A stretch of 64,000 bases of DNA from Bryobacterales bacterium (GTDB taxonomy: Bacteria; Acidobacteriota; Terriglobia; Bryobacterales; Bryobacteraceae): NCBI GenBank assembly GCA_016721425.1, contig JADKID010000005.1, forward strand, positions 248,001-312,000. Direction: 5' to 3'. Under the pieces are notes generated by a model, which had not been told where the DNA came from, did no database searches, and saw only the letters and a list, made by a program, of their open reading frames with translations. Position 1 is the stretch's first letter; each line of letters begins with the position of its first letter. The position numbers were made by a program, and so were the translations under genes. Shown in pieces: positions 26,934 through 39,100 of this stretch.

Positions 26934-28192
26934 CTACTCGTAGTGCAGGGCCTCAATCGGATCCAGCCGCGACGCCTTCACCGCCGGCACCAGTCCAGCC
27001 ACCAACCCCACCACCAGCAACACGCCAGTCGAAACCAGCACCGACATCGGGCTCACCGACAGATAGATGTCGCCCGTGCCCGTCGTATCCCTGAACGCTG
27101 GCCCCAGAAATGGCATCGAGCCGATCAGATAGGTCCCCACCACGCCCAACCCGATGCCCAGCGCCCCGCCCGCCGCCACAATCAGGCATGCCTCCACCAG
27201 AAACTGCTTCAGGATCATCGATCGTACACCGCCCAGCGCCTTGATCATCCCGATCTCGCGCGTCCGGTCAATCACCGACGCCAGCATGATGTTCGCCAGG
27301 CCCACTCCGCCGATCGCCAGTGTCAGCGCGCCCACAAAGCCCAGCAGCAGTTTCACGGCCAGCGACATACCCGTGATGATCGTCATGAACTTCGAGAACG
27401 CCAGGATCTCCACGGCCTTCTCATCGGTCGGCGAAAAGCGATGCAGTTCCGCCAGCTTCGCCCGTACCATCTGGATCGCCCGCTGCTGATCGGCGCCCAG
27501 CACCGGCTTCCACACCAGAAACCACGGATACTTCGTATCGCCGAACACGCTGAAGCTCTCATACGGAATGAATACGCACTGGTTGTCCGAGCGGTTGTAG
27601 TTCGCGATCTGGAGCTTGTTGTCCATCACCCCGATCACCGTAAAATGAATGCCGTTCAGGATAACGTCCTCGTCCACCGCCGGCGCGCCGCCAAACAGAT
27701 CCTTCGCCACCTTGGCGCCCAGGATCACCACGCGGTATTGATGCTGCCGGTCGTCCTCATTCAGCCAGCGCCCTTCCACGATCTTGATGTTCCGCACGAT
27801 GTCGTATTCGGGCCACACCGCCCGCACCGACACATCCTTTTCCCGCCCCAGATGCTGTGCCTTCACGCCGTTCTTCATGATTTCGGGCGAAAGCTTGTCC
27901 ACCAGAGGAACAGACTCCTTGACGATGTTGGCGTCCGCATACTCCAGCCGTACCCGCCGGCCGGATCGCAATCCCCGGCCTGCTCGCTGGTCTGTCCGCC
28001 GATGGTCAGCACCAGGTTCTGCCCCACCGCCGTGAACGCCTTCACCAGCGCGCGCTCAAAACCGTCGCCGTAGCTGATGAGGATCACAAAACACGTCACC
28101 CCCCACGCCAGGCTGAGCGTGGTGAAGATGGAACGCTGCCGGTGAAACCGCAGCGCCGCGATGCTCTCCGTGAAGATATGCCGCCAGGTCAT
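26934..28192 (-). pseudogene. MacB-type ABC transporter permease, frameshifted in a G/C homopolymer
   Basis: The N terminus (WRHIFTESIAALRFHRQRS, then a membrane helix TLSLAWGVTCFVILISYGDGF) runs in one frame to TIGGQTSEQAG. The rest continues in another frame from LRSGRRVRLEYADANIV through the MacB periplasmic core (VVILGAKVAKDLFGGAP, FTVIGVMDNKL) and three FtsX helices to KASRLDPIEALHYE. The switch is at the CCCC run 27973-27976; a fifth C restores frame. The intact product would be about 419 residues. It is the second of two tandem permease genes with no ATPase gene nearby. A homopolymer length error is the simplest explanation, but real inactivation cannot be excluded. Confidence 0.85.
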
Positions 28193-28202
28193 GATGCACC
28201 TC

Positions 28203-29549
28203 TCAGCGCTCGTGGCGCAGAGCCTCCACCGGAGTCAGCGCCGCCGCGGCCCTCGCCGGCGGCAGGGCCGACGCCACCGCCACCAACCCCAGCGCCAGCG
28301 TCGCAAACGCCAGCATGTTCCACTGGATCGGCAGGCCGGAAAACATCGCCGGCATGGGCAGCGCGTTCACCGCCGTGGAGAGGCCCCACACCAGCAACAG
28401 CCCCGCGGCGCCGCTCAGAACCGCCAGGAAGAGTCCCTCCAAAAAGAAGTCCAGGAGAATCCTGTGGCTGGTCGCGCCCAGCGCCTTCTTCAACCCAATC
28501 TCATTGGTCCGCTCGGCCACCGCCATCATCATCGTGTTCATCACGCCCACGCCGCCCAGCGACAACGTCACCAGCGACACCACAGCCAGAAAGATCTCAC
28601 CCGCATTGAAGATGGAGTCGAACATCTGCGCGCTCTCGATGGAATCGAAGATCCGCAGTGCGCCCGGGTCCACCGGCGAGAAATTGTAGAGCCGCCCCAA
28701 CGCCGCCTTCACCTGCGCCTGCGCCTCTTCCCAATGCGCCACGTCCGCGGGCCGGTATAGAAAGCCGTCAATCCGCCCCTCCGCATACTCGCGCCGGCTC
28801 GCCGGCATGTCGCGCAGCAGCGCGCTCTCCGGCACCAGGATCTTGTCGTTGTCCCAACCGTCGTAGGAGCTGTTCTGGTCCTTCTCGCTCATCACGCCGA
28901 TCACGGTGTAGGGGTAGTTGTTCAGATAGAACTGCTCACCCAGCGGCAGCGGCTTCTTCTCAAAGAGTTGCTTCCGCACGCTGCTGCCCAGCACAGCCAC
29001 ACGCCGGCCTTCGCGCACGTCATCCCTGCTGACAGTGCGCCCGCGCTCCACCGGCAGGTTCCGCAACTTCAGATAATCCGGCGTGACTCCCAGGGAAAGA
29101 AACCGTCCGGAATTCGTCGCGCTCCGCGCCGGCACCTCGTACTTCTTGTGCTCGGCCGCCGCCACCTGGATCGCCGGGCACGTCGCACGAATAATCTCCA
29201 GGTCTCTTTCTCTCAATAGTACGCGCCGCCCCGCCCGCTGGCCGCCCGCCTGCTCCTCGGTCACCCCGCCATACACAAAGACGATGTTGTCGCCGATCTG
29301 CGCCATGTTCTTCCGCTGGCCCTGCCGGAATCCATCGCCCAGCGCAGACATCAGCACCAGTGACGCAATCCCCCAGGCGATGCCAAACAACGTCAGAAAG
29401 CTGCGCAGCTTGTTCCGGTGCAGATTCGCCAGCGTCTGCCGGAAGAGATCCTGCACCAGCTCGCCGCCGTGCATCCGGCGGTGGCTGCGCCGCCGCGGCG
29501 GGGCCGCGTCCATGGCCGCCATCACTTCCGGTTCTAGTAGCGCACTCAC
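28203..29549 (-). CDS. MacB-type ABC transporter permease
   Basis: The 448-residue protein has an N-terminal cytoplasmic extension, a membrane helix (FLTLFGIAWGIASLVLMSAL), a MacB_PCD periplasmic core (GRRVAVLGSSVRKQLFEKKP, YTVIGVMSEKDQNSSYDG) and three FtsX-domain helices ending PVEALRHER. Such permeases export lipids, peptides or antibiotics, or act mechanically on envelope complexes, and need a cytoplasmic ATPase. None is encoded in the window, so the ATPase must be elsewhere. It lies 10 bases upstream of the frameshifted sister gene in the same operon. Confidence 0.9.
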   Translation of the reverse strand: MSALLEPEVMAAMDAAPPRRRSHRRMHGGELVQDLFRQTLANLHRNKLRSFLTLFGIAWGIASLVLMSALGDGFRQGQRKNMAQIGDNIVFVYGGVTEEQAGGQRAGRRVLLRERDLEIIRATCPAIQVAAAEHKKYEVPARSATNSGRFLSLGVTPDYLKLRNLPVERGRTVSRDDVREGRRVAVLGSSVRKQLFEKKPLPLGEQFYLNNYPYTVIGVMSEKDQNSSYDGWDNDKILVPESALLRDMPASRREYAEGRIDGFLYRPADVAHWEEAQAQVKAALGRLYNFSPVDPGALRIFDSIESAQMFDSIFNAGEIFLAVVSLVTLSLGGVGVMNTMMMAVAERTNEIGLKKALGATSHRILLDFFLEGLFLAVLSGAAGLLLVWGLSTAVNALPMPAMFSGLPIQWNMLAFATLALGLVAVASALPPARAAAALTPVEALRHER

Positions 29550-29670
29550 TGGGAAGATTCCTGCTTTCCTGTTGGTAGTACGCGCGCAACCCCGGCGATG
29601 TTCCCACGGCTCCCCGGATTCCCGTCACACCCGTAACTTTCGCGGGCAGGCGTCTGCCAGAATGGGACCA

Positions 29671-30639
29671 ATGCCGTCTCTGGGCAAACCCCACGCCAGC
29701 CCCACCGGGCTCGTCTACGATGCCGCCTTTGTGATGCACGATCCCGGCCCCGCTCACCCAGAGTCGCCGGATCGCTACCGCGCCATCAAGAAAGCCCTCG
29801 ATCGCGCCGCTCTCTTCGACAGGCTCACCCACATCCCCGCCCGCCCCGCCTCCGACGACGATCTCCACCTTTGCCACACCCGCGCCTACCTCGCCACCGT
29901 GCGGCACGATGCCGCCCGCAAATCCGCCACGCTCAGCACCGGCGATACCGCCCTCGGCGAACACACCCTCATGGCCGCCACCCTGGCCGCCGGCGGCGCC
30001 CTGGCCGGGATTGACTCCGTCATGACCGGCCGCACCCGCAACGCCTTCGCCGCCGTCCGCCCCCCCGGCCATCACGCCACCGCCTCGCGCGGCATGGGCT
30101 TCTGCGTCTTCAACAACGCCGCCATCGCCGCCCGCTACGCCCGCAAGGTCTACGGAGTCGAGCGCGTCCTCATCGCCGATTGGGACGTCCACCACGGCAA
30201 CGGCACCCAGGACATCTTTTACGAGGATCACGGCGTCTTCTTCTTCAGCACCCACCAGTGGCCCTGGTATCCCGGCACCGGCGCGGCCACCGAAACCGGC
30301 GCCGGTAGCGGCAAGGGTACAACGATGAACTGCCCCTTCCCGGCTGGATCCGGCCACGCCGAAATCGTCGGCGCCTTCCGCAAGAAACTCGTGCCCGCGA
30401 TGGCGGCCTACCGGCCCGAACTCGTCATCCTCTCCGCCGGCTTCGATTCCCGCCGCGCCGACCCCCTCGGTCGCTTCGTTCTGCGCGACGAGGATTTCCG
30501 CGAACTCACCGAAATCACCATGGAGATCGCCGCCACCACTGCCAACGGCCGCCTGCTCAGCATCCTCGAAGGCGGTTACAACCTCTCCGGCCTCGGCTCC
30601 GCCGTCATTGCCCATGTCGAGGCGCTGCTCCGCCCCTGA
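29671..30639 (+). CDS. Histone-deacetylase-superfamily (acetoin-utilisation-like) amidohydrolase
   Basis: The 322-residue protein has the full class-II-like zinc deacetylase site: RPPGHHA (charge-relay His pair), DWDVHHGNGTQ (zinc Asp and His), AGFDSRRADPLG (zinc Asp) and ILEGGYNL. Bacterial members deacetylate polyamines, lysine or acetoin-related proteins; the substrate here is unknown. ATG 29671 is preferred over the in-frame ATG at 29662, because CAGAAT (29658-29663) lies 7 bases before 29671 and would overlap the earlier start. It is divergent from the permease operon. Confidence 0.92.
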   Translation: MPSLGKPHASPTGLVYDAAFVMHDPGPAHPESPDRYRAIKKALDRAALFDRLTHIPARPASDDDLHLCHTRAYLATVRHDAARKSATLSTGDTALGEHTLMAATLAAGGALAGIDSVMTGRTRNAFAAVRPPGHHATASRGMGFCVFNNAAIAARYARKVYGVERVLIADWDVHHGNGTQDIFYEDHGVFFFSTHQWPWYPGTGAATETGAGSGKGTTMNCPFPAGSGHAEIVGAFRKKLVPAMAAYRPELVILSAGFDSRRADPLGRFVLRDEDFRELTEITMEIAATTANGRLLSILEGGYNLSGLGSAVIAHVEALLRP

Positions 30640-30652
30640 AAACGTCCCGCCC

Positions 30653-30692
30653 AATAAAAGAGCCGGCCATCGTTATTGCAACGGTGGCCGGC
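30653..30692 (-). terminator. Rho-independent terminator for the decaheme cytochrome transcript
   Basis: A 13-bp stem (30662-30674 with 30680-30692, one G-U pair) with a 5-base loop is followed, on the minus strand, by TCTTTTATT. There is no T-run on the plus side, so it serves the leftward transcript. Confidence 0.75.
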
Positions 30693-30820
30693 GGCTAGAA
30701 GAAGATGAGGCGGAGTGAGCCCCTTCTCGGAGAGTGAACGGAAGTAGTACGAGAACTCTCTACTGCTCCATTCTAGTTCCGGACGAGACCCAACGCAAAC
30801 ATTTTCTACCTGAAATGTTG

Positions 30821-30838
30821 TGGGGGCCGAAGCCCCCA
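30821..30838 (-). terminator. UUCG-tetraloop hairpin just after the cytochrome stop codon
   Basis: On the minus strand TGGGGGC-TTCG-GCCCCCA forms a 7-bp stem closed by a UUCG loop, starting 4 bases after the stop codon. No U-run follows. It is more likely a 3'-end stabiliser or pause site than the main terminator, which lies about 130 bases on. Confidence 0.5.
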
Positions 30839-30842
30839 TTTC

Positions 30843-32789
30843 TTACTGCGCGTGTACCTTACTCACCGCGTATTCCTTAGTGTTGCCGTGGCAAATCGCA
30901 CAGCTCTCACCAAGTTCGGTGGTGTTGGACTTCGCGTGGCTCCAAGCATCGGCCGTGTTGTGGCACGACATGCACGCGTTGGTGGTCGGCGGAACCGGCG
31001 TGAATGGCGCCATGCCATCCTTCACCGGCAGCAGGCCAGCCTTCAGCGGCGGCGTCTGCGAATTGCCGACGTGGCACTGGTTGCAGTTGTTCAGGTTGCC
31101 CGGATAGCGGACTTCCTCGGCGTGGAACCGGTGGATCATGTTCACCAGGTTGTAGCTGACATCCTTGCCGTTCTCCGCCTCGGTCAACGTCGGAATGTGG
31201 CAGAACGAGCACATCTCCACCGTATTCCGGTTGCCGCCGTGGAACTCCAGCGAGTAGTGGCATTTGTTGCACGTCGCAGTGGAGGCAACTGCCCGTCGCG
31301 GTGTCGTTGCCGCACCGTCCAGGCCGGCATAAAACACATCGTTGATGCCGTAGTCGCGGATGCTGCGCTGTTTCTGCGTACCTTCCAGGACGATCGACGT
31401 CCGGTAGCCTTCTATGCCAAACTGCCAGCTGCCCTTCGCCGTGGCCGGGATGGCGGCCGCAAATGTCCAGAAGTAGCGCCCGTCGCCAGGGCCGACTGCC
31501 GTCCGGACATCTTCGCGGACGTAGCCGGCTACATCGCTGGTGGGCCCGCCACTGTACATGCGCAGGTTGGTCAGCTTCGAGATGTCAACCGGATTGCCCT
31601 TCTTGTCCTTCACGGTAAAGCTGACTACCGGCTTCTTGCCCGCGCCGACGTCGCTCGCGCCCGTGATGTCAAACACCAGACCGGCCAGCAGCGTCGATTC
31701 CACCGGAATCGTGTGCGCGCCGGCGATCGAGATGTCAAAGTCCAACTCGCCCTGTGGCTGGTGGCACGTCTTGCACTGGTTGTCCGTGAACTGCGGTATG
31801 CCCGCATGGTTCTCGCCTGTTTCAAAGTTCACGGTGTCATGGCAGGAGCCGCAGGCCTCCCGGTTCGGACCCGTCTTCCACTTTTCGTCCTGCGTCGCGC
31901 CCGTCACAGCCTTTGCCTCATGGCAGACCTTGCAGGCCATCGCCGGTGAGGGGAACACAACGTCGGAATAGTCATGCGTTGTGCCAATGATGTACTTCCC
32001 GCCAGCCTTCACACTGGGCAGGTCGGCGCCGTAGTGGATCTTGTGGATCATCACCTTCATGTCGGTGGTGTTCAGCGTCACCGGGTCCGGTGTCTGCGGC
32101 TGGTGGCACAAAATGCAAAGCTCCATGCTCCGCCGCGAGCCGCCATGAAACGCCAACTGGTCGTGGCACTTGTTGCAGGATGCCGTGCGGATAATGTCGC
32201 GCACTTTAGTCACTGCGCCGCCGGCTGGAACGAAGTTGAACGTGTTGTCCGCATAGTTGGTGGGCAGCGAGAACTCCGACAGGTTGCGGGAGCCATAAAT
32301 GCCAATCGTATGCGTGGCGGTCCGGTCAATCGTAGCCGGCACCTTGTTCAGGAACTTGTAGGAATACTCACCAGCAGCGAGCTCGGTCCACGTGCCGGTA
32401 TTCTCACCAGTCGCCTGAGTAACAGTGTTGCCGCCGCCACTGCGTGTCCGCGTGATGTAGGAAACATACGCATCTTTGTCAGCCGGGATGTATGTGTTCA
32501 GAAAGCTCAGCGCGATGGTTCCGGGCGTCTTGACTCCAAGCCGATCCAGCCCAACGCCCTTCGGATCAGTGATCTTCACCCACGCCGTCGTCGTGCCGTC
32601 GGCTGCGATCTCCGCTTTGGTGATTTTCACCACAAGTCCGGGGCGCACGAAGTCGAGTGTTGCCTGATCGGCGTAGAACGCCTTATCAGTCGTGCTGAAT
32701 ACGTTGGTACGGTCGGCCGAAAGTCCGGCTGCGACAAGAACGACGCTCCCTACGGAGACGATCAGGCGTTTGTGAAATGTTGAGAGCAT
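30843..32789 (-). CDS. OmcA/MtrC-family decaheme c-type cytochrome
   Basis: The 648-residue protein has an N-terminal signal (RLIVSVGSVVLVAAGLSA) and exactly ten CxxCH haem motifs: CNKCH, CILCH, CKVCH, CGSCH, CKTCH, then CNKCH, CSFCH, CNQCH, CMSCH and CAICH. They lie in two pentahaem blocks separated by a beta domain (SFTVKDKKGNPVDISKLTNL), and a first beta domain precedes haem 1. This is the split-pentahaem plan of outer-membrane decaheme cytochromes that pass electrons to extracellular acceptors. Unlike Shewanella MtrC/OmcA there is no lipobox Cys after the signal, and neither an MtrA-like cytochrome nor an MtrB porin is encoded nearby. Export and cytochrome maturation genes must be elsewhere. 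Confidence 0.94.
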   Translation of the reverse strand: MLSTFHKRLIVSVGSVVLVAAGLSADRTNVFSTTDKAFYADQATLDFVRPGLVVKITKAEIAADGTTTAWVKITDPKGVGLDRLGVKTPGTIALSFLNTYIPADKDAYVSYITRTRSGGGNTVTQATGENTGTWTELAAGEYSYKFLNKVPATIDRTATHTIGIYGSRNLSEFSLPTNYADNTFNFVPAGGAVTKVRDIIRTASCNKCHDQLAFHGGSRRSMELCILCHQPQTPDPVTLNTTDMKVMIHKIHYGADLPSVKAGGKYIIGTTHDYSDVVFPSPAMACKVCHEAKAVTGATQDEKWKTGPNREACGSCHDTVNFETGENHAGIPQFTDNQCKTCHQPQGELDFDISIAGAHTIPVESTLLAGLVFDITGASDVGAGKKPVVSFTVKDKKGNPVDISKLTNLRMYSGGPTSDVAGYVREDVRTAVGPGDGRYFWTFAAAIPATAKGSWQFGIEGYRTSIVLEGTQKQRSIRDYGINDVFYAGLDGAATTPRRAVASTATCNKCHYSLEFHGGNRNTVEMCSFCHIPTLTEAENGKDVSYNLVNMIHRFHAEEVRYPGNLNNCNQCHVGNSQTPPLKAGLLPVKDGMAPFTPVPPTTNACMSCHNTADAWSHAKSNTTELGESCAICHGNTKEYAVSKVHAQ

Positions 32790-32940
32790 AGTAGACTACC
32801 CTTCCGTTGCTCCTGTACGTCCAGGAACACTTAGAACCGATTCGGAGTTTATCACAAGAAGGTCCTGTTCCGTGACGCCGGTCACATTAATATGTTTCAA
32901 GTAGAGCCCGACGGGGCGGCATCGGCATAGACTAACCTTG

Positions 32941-34740
<1,800 letters not shown>

Positions 34741-34742
34741 CT

Positions 34743-36092
34743 ATGAAACGCAGAACCTTCCTCGCCACACCCGCCGTCACCGCGGCAGCCTCGCAGATCG
34801 GTACACCCGGCGACAAGCTCGGAGTCGCACTCATCGGCTGCGGCGGCATGGGCCGCGCCGATCTCATCGACTTCCAGAAACAGCCTGAAGTCGAGATCCG
34901 CGCCGTCTGCGACGTCTTTCGTCCCAATGCCGAAGCCGCCGCCAAACTCGTCACCGCCAAGCCCCCGGACATCGCCTCGGACTACCGCCGCCTGCTCGAT
35001 CGCAAAGACATCGACGTCGTCATCGTCGCTACGCCGGATCACTGGCATCCGCTCATCATGATCCAGGCCTGCGCCGCCGGCAAGGATGTCTACGTCGAAA
35101 AGCCCATCTCGCACAACGTCCGCGAGGGCCGCCTGATGGTCGAGGCCGCCCGCCGCCACAAACGCGTCGTGCAGGTGGGCATTCAACAACGCTCCGGCGC
35201 CCACTTCCAGCGCGCCGTTCAGGCTGTCCAGGAGGGCCGCATCGGCAAGGTCCATTTCGCCCAGTGCTGGAATCACAACCACTCCGCCTCCAACAAAGGC
35301 ATGGGCAACCCGCCCGACACCGCCGTGCCCGAGGGCCTCGATTGGGACCTCTGGCTCGGCCCCGCCCCGAAGATCCCCTACAACCCCGGCCGCCGCAACT
35401 TCCGCGCCTTCTGGGACTACGCCGGCGGCGAGCTCACCAACTGGTGTGTCCACCTCGTCGACATCGTCCACTGGGCCTGCCAGGTGGATACGCCCCTCAG
35501 CGTCACCAGCTCCGGCGGCAAATGGTTCTATCAGGACGCCCGCGATTGCGCCGATACGCAGGAGGTGATCTGGGAATACCCCGGCAACCTGCTGGTCCGC
35601 TACTCCACAATGGTCCACAACAGCTTCGGACCCAACGGACATCCCGGCCACAAGAGCTTCGGCAGCTACGGAGTGCTCTTGCAGGGCACCAAGGGCACCC
35701 TGTTCATCGATCGTGCCGGCTACGAGATCATCCCGCAGATGGAGGCGCACACCGAGAAGGTCACCGCCGGCTCCCGCGACGCCTATGACGATCTGGTCGG
35801 CTTCGGCCAGTTCTACACCGGCCTCACGACGCCCGAAAGGGGCGCTACGTCGTTCCAGCACCAGCCCCACGTGCGCAATTTCCTGGATTGCCTGAAGACG
35901 CGGGAGCGGCCCGTGGGCGATATTGAAACCGGCCACCGCAGCACCGCCACCTGCCTCATCGGCAACATCGCCCTGCGCACTGGCGAGAAGCTCCAATGGG
36001 ACGGCGCCAAAGAGCAGTTCACCAACAGCCCCCGCGCCAACACGATGCTGCGCCGCGAGTACCGCCGGCCCTGGACCCTACCCGGCCTGTAA
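34743..36092 (+). CDS. Gfo/Idh/MocA-family oxidoreductase, Tat-like N terminus
   Basis: The 449-residue protein has a Rossmann motif LIGCGGMGR, then DVVIVATPDHWHP and the catalytic EKPISHN. The C-terminal half carries the GGELTNWCVHLVDIVHW and PHVRNFLDCLKTRERPVGDIETGHRS blocks of secreted planctomycete/acidobacterial members. The N terminus KRRTFLATPAVTAAAS resembles a short Tat signal (RRTFL), so it may act in the periplasm with a pre-loaded cofactor. It follows the M2 peptidase with a 2-base gap, so the pair is one transcript. The substrate is probably a sugar or inositol derivative but cannot be told. Confidence 0.9.
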   Translation: MKRRTFLATPAVTAAASQIGTPGDKLGVALIGCGGMGRADLIDFQKQPEVEIRAVCDVFRPNAEAAAKLVTAKPPDIASDYRRLLDRKDIDVVIVATPDHWHPLIMIQACAAGKDVYVEKPISHNVREGRLMVEAARRHKRVVQVGIQQRSGAHFQRAVQAVQEGRIGKVHFAQCWNHNHSASNKGMGNPPDTAVPEGLDWDLWLGPAPKIPYNPGRRNFRAFWDYAGGELTNWCVHLVDIVHWACQVDTPLSVTSSGGKWFYQDARDCADTQEVIWEYPGNLLVRYSTMVHNSFGPNGHPGHKSFGSYGVLLQGTKGTLFIDRAGYEIIPQMEAHTEKVTAGSRDAYDDLVGFGQFYTGLTTPERGATSFQHQPHVRNFLDCLKTRERPVGDIETGHRSTATCLIGNIALRTGEKLQWDGAKEQFTNSPRANTMLRREYRRPWTLPGL

Positions 36093-36099
36093 ACGGGAA

Positions 36100-36135
36100 A
36101 CGGGCGCATCCCCTCGCTGGAGGAGATGCGCCCGT
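36100..36135. terminator. Hairpin terminator between convergent Gfo/Idh and TonB-receptor genes
   Basis: ACGGGCGCATC pairs with GATGCGCCCGT (11 bp) around an inner CCTC/GAGG stem. On the minus strand it is followed by GTTTCCCGTTT. The core (CCTCGCTG...GAGGAG) resembles that of the hairpin at 19401-19446. Confidence 0.75.
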
Positions 36136-36156
36136 GGGGTCTTCCGTCTGCTCAGA

Positions 36157-39100
36157 CTAGAAGGTGTACCGGAGCGCCAGTTGGATCTGACGTGCCGAGG
36201 TTGCGCTGCCGATCACGCCGTATCCTGCGGTGTTCAGCACATAGCCGCCGGAACCAGGAGCTCCGAAATCGGGGTGATTCGGGAAGTTGAATAGCTCCCC
36301 GCGGACTTCCAGCGCGTGGGTCTCCATGAAACGGAAGCGCTTGGTGATGGATACGTCGTAACTGGCGCGGCCATCGTCTTCTATCATGTAGGCGGCAGCA
36401 TTGCCAAACGTAAAGAAGTCGGGCATGGCGAACGCCGAGGTGTCAAACCAACGATCCACGGTCCGCTGATCTTTCGGGAGGTTGGGATTGCGAAGCACGT
36501 TGGGCCGTTCGTTCGTCTTTCCAACGTTGGCGCGGTCGGTTCCCGTGCGGACATTGGAGGCTGTGCCGGACTGAAGTTGGACGATTCCTTCCAGCGCCCA
36601 GCCGCCAAAGACCGAATTCGCGAAACCGTTCATGTTTGCGCCGAAGGTGCGTCCCTTGCCGAAAGGCAGATCGTAGACATAGCCCACTTTGAAGGCGTGC
36701 TTAATGTCGTAGCTCGAACGCGACCAGTCGGCCCGGATATTGAACATGTTCTGATACTTCCCTTCGGACAGTGAGGACTGGTCGTCCATCACCTTGCCCC
36801 ATGTGTAGTTGGCCAGGACCTGCAATCCCTTCGAGAAACGCTTGGTCAGCTTCGTCTGGAAAGCGTTGTACTCGGAGCTGAACATGTTCGAGCCGCCGTC
36901 CATATTGCCGGTGAAGCCTGACGACGCGAGGATTCGCCGGGGGTTGAGCGGAGCTGAGGACGGCGTAGGCGCGTTGTTCCAGCCCACGTAGCCGATCTGC
37001 TTCTTGTTGGACGAGCCAACATAGCCGACGTCGAGGGTCATCTCGTTCAAGAGCTGGCGCTGGACGAAGACGTTCCATTGCTGGGAGTAGGGTGTGCGGT
37101 TGTTCGGGTTCTGCGGCCAGCCACCGATTGCCTGCGTCGAGTCGAAGCCCGGCCCCTTGTCAGTGATCCTGAAGTCCGGTGTGGCCCCGCGGTTGTAGCT
37201 GATCTCCTGCTGCGGCAGGTACGGCCAGAACTTCCGCAGGTCGTTGAGCTCCTGCATGAATGTGGAGTTGAAGAACACGCCGGCGCCCATGCGGATGACG
37301 GTCTTGTCGTTGAGCTGATACGCGATGCCGAGGCGAGGTGCCCAGTTGTTCATGTCTTTCCGCATGAGTGAGCGGCCATAGCCCAGCGTTTTCGCCGGCA
37401 GTCCCGCCTTTCCGGTTACCGGATCAGTCAGCGGGTTCACACCCGCCCACATCAACTCGGCATGGTAGCCCGTGTTGTCGTGGGTCACCAGCAGGTTGCC
37501 GGCTGCGTCGTTCTTGTCGTACGGGCGCAGGCCGGACTCCCAGCGAACGCCGAGATTGATGGTTAGCTTGTCGGTGACGCGCCAGTCGTCCTGGAAGAAG
37601 CCTTCGAAGTAATGTTGTTGGGCGAACAGTTGCGGAATCGTGAACCCGCGCCGGATGTAGCTCGGATAGCCCAGCAGCATCGTGGCAAAGGAGTTGCCGC
37701 TGCCTGGGGTGTTGGCCGAAGAAGTCGGGTCAATCCAGAAATCGGCGTTGCCGTTCGTCGGATTGGCATAGGCCGCATCCATGTTGCGCCACGTATAGCC
37801 GCCGCCCATCTTCATGTTGTGCCGGCCCACGATCTTCGTAAACTTGCCGTTGAACTGGTGGTTGCGGTCGAGAATGGTCTCGCCACCACCACCACCGGCT
37901 CCGTAATAGCCCTGCGGAGTATAGGTAACGCGGGTGTCGCAAAGAGCGTCTTTGTCGAAGATGGTGACCTTCGCCGAGTCCTGAATCCCTCCACGTGTCA
38001 GCCCGTCCGTGTAAGTGGGGCAACCGGGGTTATCAGGATGGCTGAAGCCATACTTCACCTCAAGGATGGCCGTCGGGCTGAACACATGGTTCCACCCGGC
38101 GCCATAGTTGGAGACGTCGTACCTGTTCTGGGTATTGTAGTATCCCCCCACGTTGGGAACGAACTCACTAACGCGCTGTTCCAACATGCGGAAGAACACG
38201 GTGTCCTTGTCGCTGAAGGTGTGATCGACGCGGGCCACGAACATGTCGCGGTCGCGTTGCGCGCCCGTGGTGAGCAAACGGTTGTTCACCGTCCCAGGAC
38301 GGTTCGCCATCGGCATCTGCGTGTCCACGATGTACTTCATGCCGGGCTCGATTCGCGCCGACGGGATGATATTACCGGCAAAGGGTGTCCGGTTGATCCT
38401 GCCGGATGCGTCGGTTGTGCCGGTCAGCGGATCGAAGATCGTGTTCGACAACGAGGAGAAGTTGCCGTTGCGCATCGCCTCCAGCGGCACCGAGGTCTGC
38501 GCCGTCTGCCCGCGCCGCCACCGGAAGCCTTCATAGGACCCGAACCAGAATGTCTTCTCCCGGCCGTTGTATAGTTTCGGAATCATCAGCGGGCCGCCGG
38601 CGGAGGCGCCAAACTGATTCTGCTTGAACGGTACCTTGCCTTGGCGCTGGCGGTTGGCGAACCAATCGTTCGCGTCGAACTTGTCGTTGCGCAGGTACTC
38701 GTACAAGCTGCCGTGCAGATCACGCGAGCCGGACTTGATTGACACGTTCACGTTCGCGCCGGCCGACCGGCCAAACTCGGCCGAATTGCCGGTCGCCACT
38801 CGAAACTCCTGAATGGCGTCCATCGGCGGCGAGCCGCCGGGGGCGTTCATGAACATCATGTTGTTGTCCACACCGTCCATGGTGTAGTTGTTGTCCTGAG
38901 TGCGCTGGCCGTTGACCGATACCATCTGCGCACCGGACAATCCGCCGCGGCTCTGGCTGCGAACGATGTCGCTCGTGCCGGGCATCAGCACCAGCAACCG
39001 CGTATAGTTGCGGCCGTTTACTGGGATGCGCTCCAACTGCGACTGCGTGACAACACCGGCGACGGAAGTCTCCTGCGTCTGCAGCATCGCGGCCTGTGCG

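Noticed and set aside
29020..30654. Long antisense frame opposite the deacetylase gene with a Gly-rich product
   Set aside because: It is the mirror of a strongly coding, motif-complete gene and has low-complexity Gly/Glu/Val composition typical of a shadow.
30576..30839. A minus-strand frame of 87 codons after the decaheme cytochrome
   Set aside because: It lies across a terminator hairpin and the deacetylase 3' end, has no ribosome site and no recognisable domain.
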